Shown here in pieces: positions 46,131-58,781 of a stretch of DNA of 64,000 nucleotides. Both the position numbers and the translations under genes were made by a program. Source of the DNA: Guyanagaster necrorhizus (lineage: Eukaryota; Basidiomycota; Agaricomycetes; Agaricales; Physalacriaceae); contig NW_025064916.1 of NCBI RefSeq assembly GCF_019112545.1, positions 316,080 to 380,079 of the forward strand, read 5' to 3'. The notes beneath the pieces are model-generated. The model was given only the letters and a program-made list of their open reading frames with translations. It searched no databases and was not told the DNA's origin. Within the stretch, counting starts at the first letter, position 1. Every line of letters begins with the position of its first letter.

Positions 46131-49100
46131 ATGTCTTTCCTCCGGCGTTCTAATCAGCAAGAATCCGAATACGACGAAGAAAACGACGAGACTATTGATC
46201 CAGAACTACGCCTTCGAACCTTCCGGACTGCAGCGTCGGCAATAGCAGAGTCGATACGGTCGGAACAGAGAGCTGAGAAGAGGAGGAAGAGGAAACGGTC
46301 CAGGTTCTTTCGGAAGACTGCTGAGAAGAAAAAGCCTGAGCCGACATCTGTCGACGTCGCGCCTTCAACAGAGGTACTCGGCGAGCGGAGGAATGTCTAT
46401 GTAAATTATCCTTTGGGAGTGCTGGAAGTCGATGTTCGCGGGGAACCTATTGCTCGCTATGAGAGAAACAAGGTCCGAACTACCAGTGAGTGTTAGAATT
46501 ATCCTTCTTTCTCGTTCTTTCTCTAATCTCATGCCGACGTGTAGAATATACCATTCTAACTTTTATTCCCAAGAATCTATACGAGCAATTTAGGCGGTGT
46601 GTTATTGTACTTTCTATGCCTCTTTATCGCGTTTACCTGTTCATTCAGGGTAGCAAACCTATTTTTCCTTACCCTTGTCGTGCTTCAACGTGAGCGCTCA
46701 CGTTCGCTTTTTTTATGCTCGATACCTCTAACGATGCTCCGCAGTTTTCTCTGTGTTTGACGCAGCATCGGGCGCCATCTCGGTCCTACCCCTTGCATTT
46801 ATTCTCACCGTCACCGCCATTAAGGATGCTGTCGAAGACTATCGCCGTGCAACTCTCGATGAAGAGGTGAACACGTCGGCGGCAACAAAATTAGGCTCGT
46901 GGCGTAATGTCAACCAACCGACAGACCCCCGGCCCTGGTTCGAAAAGATGCTGGGTATCAATCCACCGGGGAAGGTTACTAAAGGCGTACGCAAACTTCG
47001 TGACCGAGAGGCTAACGAGGCTGGCCATGGCGTTCGTGTCATGCTCAGCAAAACCAGCGATACCTCCACCGTCCTTTCGCATGATGATCCGTCCACCACG
47101 AGTTTTGATCTTGATCATGCACGCTCAAGTTCTGGTCGGCAGTTGGATGATATCCAGAGCGTCGATTCCCATAGTTACCCTCCGGACGCATCATCGCTTT
47201 CTGATACATCAACGCAGCGTAATTCTACCACGGAATTCCGGCAATTCAAGCAGCATGATGGCTCCCAATCTACGCTAGGCGTAATTGATTGGAAGCGGCG
47301 AACTGGAGGTTCTGCCCGGTGGGAGAGGACGTTATGGAAGAAGCTGGAAGTTGGAGACATTGTTCTTCTACGGGAGAACGACCAGGTTCCTGCTGACATT
47401 GTCGTTCTCTCGACATCAGATCCTGATGGCATGTGTTATTTGGAGACAAAGAACTTGGACGGTGAAACTAATCTAAAGCCTCGGAAATCCATCAAAGCCA
47501 CTTCGTCCATTGCCTCTGAAGACGATATCGAGCGGTCGTCATTTTGTCTTGACTCAGAACCACCACACCAGAACCTCTATCTTTACCATGGTGTTCTTCG
47601 CTACAAGGATACTCTCACGGGCGAAAAGAGGCAAGAGCCGGTCACGATCAATGAAATGATCCTTCGTGGATGTGCAATCCGTAATACGACTTGGATCATT
47701 GGGCTAGTCATTTTTACAGGCGCAGATACCAAGATCATGTTGAACGGAGGCGCTACGCCGTCGAAACGTTCTAAAATAGAGAAGGAGACCAATTTTAACG
47801 TTATCGTCAACTTCGGTGTTCTGGTATTCATGTGCACCATTGCGGCTATTTTCAATGGTGTACAGGATGCGCAAACAGGCACCAGCGCAGAGTTTTTCGA
47901 AATTGATTCGGAGGCGACAGACTCGTCAATCTTGAACGCCATAATAACATTTGTGTATGTATTCATCCTTTTCTTTCGTAGATAGCTGCTCATTATGCCC
48001 CATGAAGGTCATGTCTCATCGCTTTCCAAAACATTGTACCTATATCATTGTACATTTCTATCGAAATCGTCAAGACTATACAGGCCTACTTCATTTCCCA
48101 GGACGTGGATATGTACTACCAACCTTACGACACACCTTGCGTTCCTAAAACATGGAACATCTCCGATGACTTGGGGCAGATCGAGTACGTGTTTTCCGAC
48201 AAGACCGGTACGCTCACGCAAAACGTCATGGAATTCCAGAAGTGCTCGGTCCATGGTATCGCATATGGAGAAGGTGTGACGGAGGCGCAGCGTGGTGCTG
48301 CAACCCGAGAAGGCAATGCAGACTCTCTTGATCCCCGTGACTTGACGGAGAAACTCGCAGCGCTCAAGCAGCAAATGCTGAGTGTTATGGAACGCACCTT
48401 TAAGAACCGGTACCTCCAACCGGACAAGCTGACTCTGGTGTCACCTAAACTCGCGCAGAATTTGGCGGACCGTTCGTCTGAACAACGGGGTCACATCATC
48501 GCCTTCTTCCGAGCGCTCGCTTTGTGTCACACAGTCCTTTCCGACAAACCCGAGCCCCAGGAGTTACCGTATCACTTGGATTACAAGGCTGAATCGCCGG
48601 ACGAGGCCGCGTTGGTGGCTGCCGCGCGCGACGTTGGGTTCCCCTTTGTCAAGAAATCGAAGGATACTTTTGACATAGAAGTCATGGGCCAGTCGGAGAA
48701 GTACACGCTTTTAAAGGTCCTCGAGTTCAACAGCACGAGGAAACGAATGAGTACGGTTTTCCGATGTCCAGATGGACGATTGATCCTTTAATGCAAGAGG
48801 GCGGATAGTGTTATTTACGCACGCCTTGCACAAGACCATGACCCCGTGCTGAAGGAACAGACGAGCAAGGACATGGAGATGTTTGCTAACAATGGACTCC
48901 GGACGTTGTGTATCACATACCGCTGGCTCACCGAGGAGGAGTATTTGACATGGTCTAGAACGTATGACGTTGCCACTAATGCCATTGAAAACCGGGACGA
49001 GGAGATTGATAAAGCGAACGAACTTATCGAGCACTCGCTGCAAATACTTGGAGCTACCGCTCTGGAAGATAAGTTACAAGAAGGTGTCCCAGAGGCCATC

Positions 49101-51568
49101 GAGACCTTGCATCGCGCCGGGATCAAGCTGTGGATTTTGACAGGTAAGGTCGCGTCCTCATCGATGGCAGTTTTTCCTGAAAATCTAATATCCTTAGGGG
49201 ACAAACTTCAGACCGCGATTGAAATCGGTTATAGTTGCAATCTCCTCAAAAATGACATGGACCTGATGATTCTTTCTGCCGATTCACACGAACAGGCGCG
49301 CTCGCAGATAGAGGCTGGTCTCAATAAAATAGCATCTGTTTTAGGTCCGCCATCATTTGATCCTCGGAAGCGGGGTTTCTTTCCTGGGTCGAAGGCATCG
49401 TTTGCTGTCGTGATCGACGGGGACACTCTTCGATACGCGCTAACTCCGGAGCTTAAGCCTTTGTTCCTTAACCTCGGTACACAGTGTGAAACTGTTGTTT
49501 GCTGTCGTGTTTCTCCTGCGCAGAAGGCGTTGACCGTAAAACTGGTGCGCACGACATTTATGTTCCTTTTTGACGTTTGAATAGTCTTACCGTGGATCCC
49601 AGGTCAAAGAAGGACGCAATGCTATGACGCTATCCATCGGTGATGGTGCTAACGATGTTGCCATGATTCAAGAAGCGAATATTGGTTGCGGACTGTTCGG
49701 TCTAGAGGGTTCTCAGGCAGCTATGTCGGCCGACTATGCTTTTGGGCAGTTCCGATTTTTGACGAAGCTGTTGATTGTTCATGGTCGTTGGTCGTATCAG
49801 CGCGTGGCAGACATGCACAGCAACTTTTTTTACAAGGTACGGAAGCCCCTGCCGGTTGGAGGAACTGAAAGCTCTAACGCATGCAATCCAGAACGTCATC
49901 TGGACCTTTGCTCTGTTTTGGTATCTGCCCTTCAATAAGTGAGCCCCTGCACCGTATCCTTTGACGTGCGCTAAGCAACCCTTTTAGTTTCTATGGGACA
50001 TATCTGTATCAGTACACGTTTATCTTGCTCTACAATCTTGTATTCACATCGCTTCCCGTTATTATCCTTGGAGGTACGATCATGAATCCACAACTCACAT
50101 GTGCTTCATTGACAATGATATTTTTTAGCATTCGACCAGGACATCAACGCCCAGGCTGCACTCGCTTTCCCGCAGCTCTATGTTCGGGGAATCCGCGGCT
50201 TGGAGTACACCCGGGCCAAATTCTGGATCTACATGTTAGATGGTTTGTATCAATCTGCGGTTGTGTTCTTCATGGCGTACTTGGTTTGGACGCTTGGTCT
50301 CTCGGTGTCGTGGAGCGGGAAAGACATGGAATCTTTGGCCGACTTTGGAACAACTGTTGCCGTCTCCGCCATTTTCTCTGCGAATACCTATGTCGGAATG
50401 AACACTCACTAGTATGACATTCTTTTGTGAACGAGAACTCTGTCACTAACGTTCGCGGACAGCTGGACCGTCATAACATGGGTTGTAGTCTTTGGGTCTA
50501 GCATTGTCATGCTGCTGTGGATCATAGTGTATTCTTTCTTTTTCAGTTCCGACTTCATCAATGAGATGCAGATCTTGTTCGGTGGCGTACCTTTCTGGGC
50601 GACGGTTGTTTTTTCCACCGTTGTTGCCCTTGGTGTGTTTCTATTTCTTCGAAGATACTATTTCATTCACATCGTGTTACTATCCGTCAGGTCCCCGTTT
50701 CGTGTGCAAATTCTTCTCTTCTGCGTACCTTCCTTTGGATAAAGAAATTGTCCGTGAAATGTGGGTCAAAGGCGATCTCAAGGATCAGCTTGGGATCCGA
50801 CATCGGAAAGCCAAGAACCGCAGGGCTGACACACTAGAAGCGGCGCCTATGTTTGGACATGGTCGTAGCCAGTCGGAGATGTCTCTTAGCAATACCCCAT
50901 ACGAGCCTGCACTGACTTCAAGTCCTGGCCCTAGCAATCAGCTTCGACGAACAGATCTAGGTACACCACCCCTCGAAGGCAATCTTACTCCCCGTGGTTT
51001 CAATCGGCGGAACGAAACACCAGCATCATACTATTCCGTTTCTGATATCCCTCTGCCCTCGCCACTACCATCACCCAAGTACCGTTATACTGATGGCTCG
51101 ATCACGAGCACACCGCCCAGCAGGAGAACAAGCGTTGCCACAACCCATCGGGGCGCTCATACCTCTAGTCCACCACCTCTATCACCACCCACCATCAATG
51201 TTCCTGCCACCCACGGACGATCAATGCCGTACGATGCTGGAGACGCCTATGAAATGGATGTACGGAATCCACCGTCTGTATCAAGTCATAGTCATCACCA
51301 TATCGACCGGTCACCAGCGAGTGAAGCGTCGTTTGCTACCGCATATGACGACTTCCACGCTTCGGATGAGACTATGGTAGGCAGCCCTCCTACATCCTCT
51401 TCCGGCCATCTCGCTCCTGGTCCACGATCAGGTGAAGGAGGGTATTATTCTGGGCAGTACCTGCAGTCCCCTACGTTCCAGCTACAGCAACAAGAGCAAC
51501 CATCTGATCCGGACTATGATGACCGACGTGCTAGTGCTATATCTTGGCAGGGTGGCCGAGCACTATAG
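46131..51568 (+). CDS. DNF1: P4-type phospholipid flippase, Dnf1/Dnf2 class, with in-frame stop
   Basis: P4-ATPases move phospholipids from the outer to the inner leaflet of plasma and Golgi membranes, usually with a Cdc50-family partner. Exons: 46131-46485, 46545-46596, 46649-46689, 46745-47954, 48008-49143, 49198-49544, 49603-49836, 49892-49938, 49988-50073, 50129-50411, 50463-50632, 50691-51568. All introns are GT-AG, and the sum is exactly 1,613 codons. Visible motifs: N-K-V-R-T-T-K-Y near the N-terminus, actuator D-G-E-T (about residue 386), P-I-S-L (564), phosphorylation D-K-T-G-T-L-T (Asp617), hinge G-D-G-A-N-D (1061), ten-helix C-half and a long Ser/Pro tail. Codon 814 is TAA, and the next motif reads C-K-R-A-D instead of C-K-G-A-D. 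The rest of the frame is intact. Either a recent null allele or a sequence error. An in-frame ATG also lies at 46110; 46131 was preferred because it gives M-S-F-L. Confidence 0.92.
48789..48791 (+). other. In-frame TAA inside the flippase nucleotide-binding motif
   Basis: The frame reads R-L-I-L-stop-C-K-R-A-D. Family members have tyrosine or phenylalanine here, followed by C-K-G-A-D. No GT-AG intron can remove the TAA and keep the frame and motif; the nearest donor/acceptor pair (48766 and 48815-48820) shifts the frame. A terminated product would lack the hinge and membrane helices 5-10. Confidence 0.85.
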
Positions 51569-51725
51569 GATTTCTTGCTATATGGCTAGAGGTACCTTCA
51601 GCAGGGTACTTACTCTATACATACTTACATTATCTCATCTTGTGTCTTGTTCATTTTTTCCCTCCCATAGCAATCCTTTCATGTGAAATTTGGACTTTTG
51701 TTATATACTCTAATTACCTCTAACA

Positions 51726-54075
51726 ATGATCATGGTGCAACCACCTAGAATATTATTATTTCTAACTGCGCTCCGTGAAGCATGGGACAACTATGTGGCT
51801 GTGCGGCGGACATATCTCTCTACCTTACCCGACGACCATGGTCTCGTCCTGAACAGTTTATTTTCTTCCAAGACAGCCTTCGTATCATACTTCGTGCCAT
51901 GGAAGGTGCCAGTAGCTCCAACTTTTATTCTGGAGGTCATCGAGGGAACGGGTGAGTACATATCTCTCTATCAAAAATGCCGCGTCGAACGTGTCTTTTA
52001 TAGTGGCGTCGTCCAGGAATTCGTCAATGAAACGTTTGCCGCCAGCAATGAATCGTCTACGAGGTCCGACCTTCTATCGTCCCCATCACAAGAGACGGGT
52101 GCCGTTCAGCGCCCTAAGCGACGACGAAACGGACCGTCGGAACGATTCCGTAGAGAGCGCGAGCTAATACATGGCCAAGCATCTCACAAGCAGCTGCTAC
52201 GTCTTGTAATCGATCAAGAGTACGAGGCAAATAAAATGCGCAAGGCGATGATCGTTGTGCTGGAGCGACTCGAACACGAGACGCAACGTGCTACGGCCGC
52301 TGAGGACTTTTCGGCCCAACTCGTGCAGCGATTCCAGTTGTTGAATGAAGGTCGATTGAAGATGCATGAGGAACTCATCGAGGCCAAGAAACAGCTGGAA
52401 ATGTACCGTGTCCAGTATAACCACGCTCGGTCGGAGATTGTGAGGGGAGAAGACGTGTTAGCGACCGTGTCCGACCAGCTGCAGAGTGCAGAGAGAGACG
52501 CTGTACGTGCACGGTCGCAAGCCCACAAGACGGAACAGAAGCGTGCCGTGCTTGAAGCCTTGATAGAGGGCAGGCGAATGGGAATGTTGTCTGGATACGC
52601 CCAAGCTCAGCGGGAGATCGGGGAGTTCAGGTCACCCCAGATTGCGGCCACTGAAGAATACGAAGAAGAAGAAGAAGAAGGGGAAGAAGAAGGGGAAGAT
52701 CTTGATGAGGAGGAAGAGTACGAGGAACCACCACGACCAGTACCGAGGACCGATACCACGGAATCGTACTATTTCCCGCCGCCACCGCATGCCGCGCCTC
52801 CAACGGTTCCTTCTGCTCATACATTATCTCCAACCGAGACAGAAGAGCCACTCCCGCCTCGTTCGCCTTCTGTCCATGAATTCCACGTCGAAGTTCCTCC
52901 TGCAGAATATCCACAATCTTTCCATCATCCTCAGTATGCTACTGCTCCTGATAACTTTATACCAACATTAGACGCGAGCGGTGCAATCAGTATGCCTCCG
53001 CCGCATGAGTGGAATAGCGCAATGCGAGCAGCGTCCCCACAACCTGAGGAGTCGGACAAGAAGGGCAAGGGTAAAGCGAAGAATAACGATGATTTCTCTG
53101 AATACAGCTATACAGCTCCGGGGCGGGCGACCTCTTTTAACGCATCGGTAGATACGCTGACTGGTCTAGGGATCTTGGAACCCGATGGTAGGGGCAAGTT
53201 CAGTAATCTGGACCCGATAAGAGAGAGCTCGGCGAGTGTCGATAATGTACCACTTCCCCCAGTGCAAGGACACCCGTCTTCTGTGCGATCTCAGCTGAAG
53301 AGCCCCAACATCGCCTCAGCTGGGAGCAGTTCTCCCGTGGGCATCAATGTCCAGACTCCGGTAAGGTTGATGGTCAACATTGTATTCGTTTTTCTAATTT
53401 TCATCGTAGTCTTCGCATACGCCCTCATCTGCAAAGAGATCGGCCAGCCGGAGACAGGAGAGCTTTTCTAGTGACAGACCACCGTCCCGACAACAGCCAT
53501 TACCTCCTCATGACAAGGTCCAGCTTTCGACTAACCACGAATGGGATCAAACGGGGCCAAGCTGGGTCCCAGCAAGACCACCCTCTTCGCAATCCCACCG
53601 AGCACAAGGCCGACCTTCATCTGCAAATCATGCTAATTCTTCATGGCAGGCGCCACCATCCCGAGAACAAACGCCAGTTCCAGCCGAATCACCTCCCCTA
53701 CCCAACCCTTTCCCTCCTCCTCGCGCGTCAAGTTCTCACTCCCGACATAAATCAACCGGGGCTCTTACTCCCGAAATGGTCTCCAATCCCTTGCCCTCTC
53801 GCGCACGCACGCCGAGCATGCGTTCCCAGAACCTCCTCACCCCCGAAATGGGCCTGAATCCCCTTCCTTCGCTCCGACACGTCCCCTCCAACCTCTCGCA
53901 ACGCTCCCATGGCAAGTTTGAGCACTTTGACCAGCAAAACTACGTTGACCCTGCTATCATCGGGGGCGAGGAGAGTCAGGTAGACTTGCGGAGGATCCCG
54001 AGCAGGCCTACAAGCAGCGTGGGCTTTGGGCTGGCACGGACCAAATCGAGAGGGTCCACTGTTCGCGGAGAATAG
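51726..54075 (+). CDS. Coiled-coil protein of unknown function
   Basis: I do not recognise the family. The start ATG at 51726 lies 157 bp after the flippase stop. A clear intron, 53361-53409 (GTAAGG...TAG), joins two open stretches in frame, giving 766 residues if the first stretch is unspliced. Residues about 1-75 are a conserved-looking hydrophobic/aromatic segment (W-D-N-Y-V-A-V-R-R). Residues about 150-290 are a charged helical coiled coil. Residues about 310-340 are almost pure Glu/Asp/Gly. The rest is Pro/Ser-rich and probably disordered, with two copies of a T-P-E-M-x-x-N-P-L-P-S motif near the end. A second intron near 51952-52003 is possible: a GTGAGT donor gives a frameshift, while GTACAT at 51956 keeps frame (48 nt). 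There is no signal peptide or catalytic motif. Confidence 0.75.
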
Positions 54076-55191
54076 CCGTATATGTCGATGTTACCGATAT
54101 TTCTCTTCTTGATGCTCCATTTAGAATCAGCCACCTCCTTGTCGTACCTTCAATCAGTACTACTCACGCTCAAATGTCCCTACTAGGTACTATATCCATA
54201 CGCTTCACCCCGTCTATATTTCACCATCTTCCTTCTGGAAGCTGCTTTATTATTCTACCGCCGATTTATACGCTCTGGAATGACGAAAAAAGGCGCAAAA
54301 ACGAGAATCTCTGTATATTAGATGCGTGGTTGGCGTGTTGATGCCAGACACGCCACGTATCCCCTGAACTTATCGATGCAATAATTAATTACCGTCAGAA
54401 CGGCACCAAAACCCATGATTGTGCCTTCCTTGGCTTGTCCGCAGTTCTACCTTCGTGCGTCTCTCTCGCTCTATCGCGTTGTGGGACAACGCCATACAGC
54501 CTCCGTTATTCACAACAAAATGTGTCGTGAAAAACCGGTGAGTAAAAATCTCTTGCACTGTTTCCGTAAAATGTAACGCATTGTCTTGGGTCTCAAAACA
54601 TGTGGATGCTTTTCTTATGTACCCGAACCTGGGACACGGTGAAAGTAAGCAAAAAAAGTTTCAACGAATATTTTTCTGACGTTCTGATGTTGTAGTAGTA
54701 TCGCATGAGTACTAAGTAATACCTTTTCCACTCCCTTCTGTACGCGCGGTGAAACTGGGAACGTAAGACTGAATTTTCGATTTGCAAATGGATTTACAGT
54801 GGCGGGGCACACTGGAGGTATTGCACAATCTTTTGAAATAGTTTCGGAATGGCGTCTTTCGGTATGAGGCCCAAGGTGACATGGGTGTACTGCACTCCCG
54901 GGCATGTTTTATATTAGCTCCGTGTCAATCAGATTGCAGACTTGGGGCGGCGGCTTCGAATTCATTTTCCGGACGATTACATATAATACATACAAACTAG
55001 AAAGAGTCAGTACGGGTTGCAAACACATAGAAAACTGTACTCGTAAGCCTTAAAACGGAGCTCATACTTGACCATTTTCTTCCGACATGCCATGGTCATT
55101 CCCATCCGGCTGATGTTTGATACAATTCTGAACTGAAGCGAAGAAAATTACTCTCTAGATCATTTAGTCTCTAATTTGACAACACTAAGGG
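54076..55191. other. Intergenic, no supported gene
   Basis: This stretch contains the 3' untranslated part of the coiled-coil gene and AT-rich spacer. Open frames here (54593-54905, minus) have no recognisable domain or splice pattern. Confidence 0.55.
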
Positions 55192-55287
55192 GCAACATGG
55201 CCGAGTGGTTAAGGCGCTAGAATCAGGTCAGTCGATCATTATGTTATCTAGTCCGAAAGGGCGTGGGTTCGAGTCCCACTGTTGTCA
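55192..55287 (+). tRNA. tRNA-Leu(CAG) with 18-nt intron
   Basis: Acceptor GGCAACA (55192-55198) pairs with TGTTGTC (55280-55286), with discriminator A. The D arm carries the A box TGGCCGAGTGG. Anticodon stem CTAGA (55217-55221) pairs with TCTAG (55247-55251). The seven-base loop carries CAG (55224-55226) once an intron at the usual place one base after the anticodon (55228-55245) is removed. A long variable arm TCCGAAAGGG marks class II. The T arm GTGGG-TTCGAGT-CCCAC contains the B box. T runs after the gene fit RNA polymerase III termination. Confidence 0.95.
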
Positions 55288-56756
55288 TGTTTTATTTTAT
55301 ATTATATGTGATCTTAACAGACGGCCGTTCATTGATCTCTCAGCCTGTAATTTACTGGGAAAATATATAGAGATCTATTTTTAATCGGTAACTATGATAT
55401 GGAGCCCTGCACCAGGTACCACAGGGACAAGTTCTGCAAGTTTCTATAAAGTGGCTTGCCGGGCTAGATTTACCCAGCCGCTTTCACCCGGAAGTGAATA
55501 GCCGGCTGGTAAACGAGCCTAATATTAAACGTTTAAACAGTCCATCAAATTTCTGCTCAGCAGCTCCCGGCACCAGGTACAGCGGTGTGGCCCAAATTCC
55601 GTGGCCAATCGTAGTCTCCATGCGGCCGAAGAATATCATGCTCGAACGGCACAATCTTTTATACGACCGCGGCTGATGCGATTTTGAATGTTCAATGTTC
55701 AATCATTGCCGTAGTACTAGTTGATGGTAGTGATCTGGGACGTGACCTTCATCTAGTGACGCATCCAAATGTTGCCAACGCTTCAAACTCTAATTATTTA
55801 CATGCAGATCAGAATCACAGGGACCTAATCAGACAGCTCTGACCTAAGAGAACATTAAAGAAGTGCTCCTACCATTGGGAGATTTCATTATCCAGCTAGT
55901 CGACCGGTGACCATATAGACCTGTTGATGGACAGGAAGGACGGTCTGCACTATTCTGCGTCGAGGCAGTTGATCGATCGAGGCAATTTTGATGCAACCTC
56001 GGGCCTCAAAGATCGTCAAATTCTCCTGATTCAACGAGGCATATCTCCCATATGACTCTAGTAAAGTTTCGATTGATGGCGCCTTTCTATGATACACGAG
56101 TTGCCCGTGAGTTCACGGCTCTCCTCTGCTGATGGTGGCTCAACCAGACCTGATCATCTAAAGAAACCCCAAGGACTAGGCCGTCCTGTTCATGTCCCGT
56201 TTACCCACCGGGGAATCGAGGAGGATACACCTTCCCACATGACCTCCTACTAACTGAATACTCTTCCACCGTTCTGACCGTAGATCAAAGATATCTTCCC
56301 ATTAACACTGCATTCGTGAGAACTTGACTCCGCATCCGCTACTCAGCGTCCCCCATCTCCGGAACCCCAGGGAGTATCAGGACTATACATGGCACCTATA
56401 AGAGCACGACAACACTTCGGCGTTCACCCCAAGGCCGAAAAAGAATCGTTCCACCCTCATGTTGATGATGCATAGCCGTTCAAGGAGTCCTTCTCGTCGA
56501 AGAAGCAAGGTTTTCGGGTTTCATGTTCAGCGTATGACCCTGCAGAGAGAAGGATTGATTCGGAAGCATCTTTATATTGGCACGCGGAACCCGGCAACTG
56601 GAATCTGACACTCAGGACTGGGGGGAAAACATGCTTTTCGAAGACAGCGAGATCCGCGTCTCCCAATCAGAAGCAGAGAAGTCGTAGAGTCTATGAGCCG
56701 TGTTCCGACAGGACGCATGATCAGGCTGGTGGTACAAGTGTTGCAGATCCTACAGA
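55288..56756. other. No supported gene
   Basis: Normal-GC spacer. A minus-strand open frame at 55888-56097 and short open blocks near 56650-56730 may be further debris of the MAPKKK-like relic, but no domain is recognisable and no splice chain connects them without stops. Confidence 0.45.
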
Positions 56757-57525
56757 CCTATCTTACATGCGCGGTAATATACAGCAACGAAAGATGTCCC
56801 AACTGAGCTGTCTGAAATTGACTCAATCTCAACCCTGTAATGACGAATCAGTACGATATCAAAGGATGACAGTTATATCACGTACTCGACGGCGACTACG
56901 ACTTTTGTATTTTGTCAGCCTTTGGAGGTAAAGAACAAAAAGGTACTTACGACTGAGAGTATAGATAAGTGTCCGAATAATCAGGCTCCGTGGGTTTAGG
57001 TGGTCGATCTGGCGCAGTAGACACAAAGAATGTCAGCGACCCTGACGGGTCGCCTTGCTGGAGACATATTTCAAACAGCATCGCGTCTGACAGAGCGCTA
57101 CCAAGGGCATATGTGCCTACTTGGGCTTGGTAGACGCGAAACCGAGAATAACGATCATCCGGAATACATAACTGCAAAGCAAAGGGCCGGGTTGTTAATT
57201 TTATTCAAATAAAACCTTCATGGCTAAAATGACCTTTGACAAGACACGTTCCCGGATAAACGACCCATTGGTCGCACCAGTGATGTCGACCACCTGGTAC
57301 CGCTCCGCGTTGCAGGTGACAATAATCCGCACTGTCGGTAAGCAGAAAGACCTGGGTGGAGTAGGTGAGGCACTGAATAGAGTGGACAGAGACGCTTACA
57401 TCGTTGTCGAGCCGTGCACAACCGCAGTCGGTGGTGGAGGTGGAGAAGGTGATGATGAACCTGGTCGCCTCTTATGTGCCAGGAGCACATCAATTCGCCA
57501 GTGATGTAAAGCGAAAGGGTAAATA
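56757..57525 (-). pseudogene. Relic of a MAPKKK Ras-binding-like domain
   Basis: On the minus strand, exon pieces 57400 upstream (Pro-rich, P-P-P-P-P-T-A-V-V), 57351-57234 and 57171-56951 join through GT-AG introns 57399-57352 (48 nt) and 57233-57172 (62 nt). They give a domain with I-V-T-C-N-A-E-R-Y-Q-V-V-D-I-T-G-A, F-I-R-E-R-V, C-I-P-D-D and G-S-L-T-F-F-V. That order resembles the region upstream of the kinase in basidiomycete Ste11/Bck1-type MAPKKKs, as I recall the family. The next piece (56834 on) stops near 56757 whichever local splice is used. No kinase motifs (G-x-G-x-x-G, H-R-D, D-F-G) were found downstream to 55,888. Likely a truncated duplicate; a short expressed gene is not excluded. 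Confidence 0.5.
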
Positions 57526-58535
57526 CTGTAAGGCAACAGATGATCGAAGATTGATCTGTCGAATCGGAGAACAGAGAATTCCTGGAGGTAATGAACACAC
57601 CTTGTCAACGTTGGCGAGGTGTCAACCCCCTTGATTGAAAGACAACGCTCTCGACGATGACCAAGCCGATAACCATTCAACGGAGAGTTTCGGATGTGAA
57701 GGTCAAACGGTATAGACCAAAAAAAATCCTTTGTAAAATCCTTGAGAGCCGGAGGACCCACCAGAGGGCCTGGGACTCACAGCACAGCGAGGAAGTAGGT
57801 GATGCCTTATGCAGAAGGATGAAACGCAAAGGAGGAAACCCTTGGGAGAGGTTGCCACGTATATCCCGAAGGGGGGGTGATGGCACCACCAATGCAGGAG
57901 TGGTATATCCCAAACTCGGCTGTTCCGTGATGGCAACTGTTCTGGCTGCCAAAAATAATTCCAAAGCAAAAAAAGTCGAAGTGAAGTCGTCTTGAACGTC
58001 GCTCGAAGAATGTCGCGCAGCGGCCTAACGACGGCTTCCGCAAGTGCTAAACACTGGCTGAGGGTCCGGATATATATAATTTGTGCTTGATGTCAAATTT
58101 GGCACCCCAGGTTCGAGCCTACGCATGTCGTTGGACTGGGATGCAGCGCCCGCAGACAATATTCAAGTTCTTCGATGCAAATGACCGCATGAATTCCAGG
58201 GGAAGCCTCTTTGCAAGTGAATATGCGGCCAGTAAGAGCGACAAAACGGGTTTCAAGGAAGACCGGAAAAAATGAGACTTTCTGACGCTTCACAGCGCCC
58301 AGGTGGACCTCCGAGTCAGCGTTGGCAGCGCATCATTAACACTGAAGAATTGCGCCGCTGTCATAGAAAAGAGTCATGGTGACTGAAGATTCTACAATTT
58401 TTTCGAACAAGATGAGTTTCCCGCCGTCCGACTCGAAAACTTGAAACACTTGAAGGGAAAGATGCTGTAAGAGAGGAAAATCCATGACAAAAGCTTCGTT
58501 TGTCTAGCAGCCTTATCTGAAAATGATGGCCGAGA
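57526..58535. other. No supported gene
   Basis: Minus-strand open frames (57677-58043) contain a Pro-rich patch (P-A-L-V-V-P-S-P-P-L) that could be the upstream part of the MAPKKK-like relic, but I cannot place a start codon. The remainder is spacer. Confidence 0.4.
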
Positions 58536-58574
58536 TTGCCGAGTGGTTATCAGATCAGCCGCTCTAGAATCAAT
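58536..58574 (+). pseudogene. Possible tRNA-Leu relic (A-box half)
   Basis: GCCGAGTGGTTA (58538-58549) and CTAGAATCA (about 58563-58571) both occur in the tRNA-Leu at 55192, where they are 5 bases apart; here about 13 bases separate them. No B box or closing acceptor stem follows. It may be a decayed tRNA copy or the head of a tRNA-derived short element. Confidence 0.35.
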
Positions 58575-58781
58575 ACCCCCTGATGAGCAGCGTTAACGCG
58601 TCAAAATTTTAGCATTGCTACTAGAAACTTACTGTGCATGGTATTCCAAGAACATTTATTTAAACTTATTAATTTTCCGGCTTACTTAGTCAGGCATCAC
58701 GTGATCGGGCCGGTTTTAATACTATTTATTATTATTATTAATAGTGAAGTTTCTTCTCCCATACTTATCATCTGGTCAATC

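Noticed and set aside
48766..48820. An intron that would remove the flippase TAA
   Set aside because: The only GT/AG pair shifts the frame and deletes the essential lysine motif, so splicing does not explain the stop.
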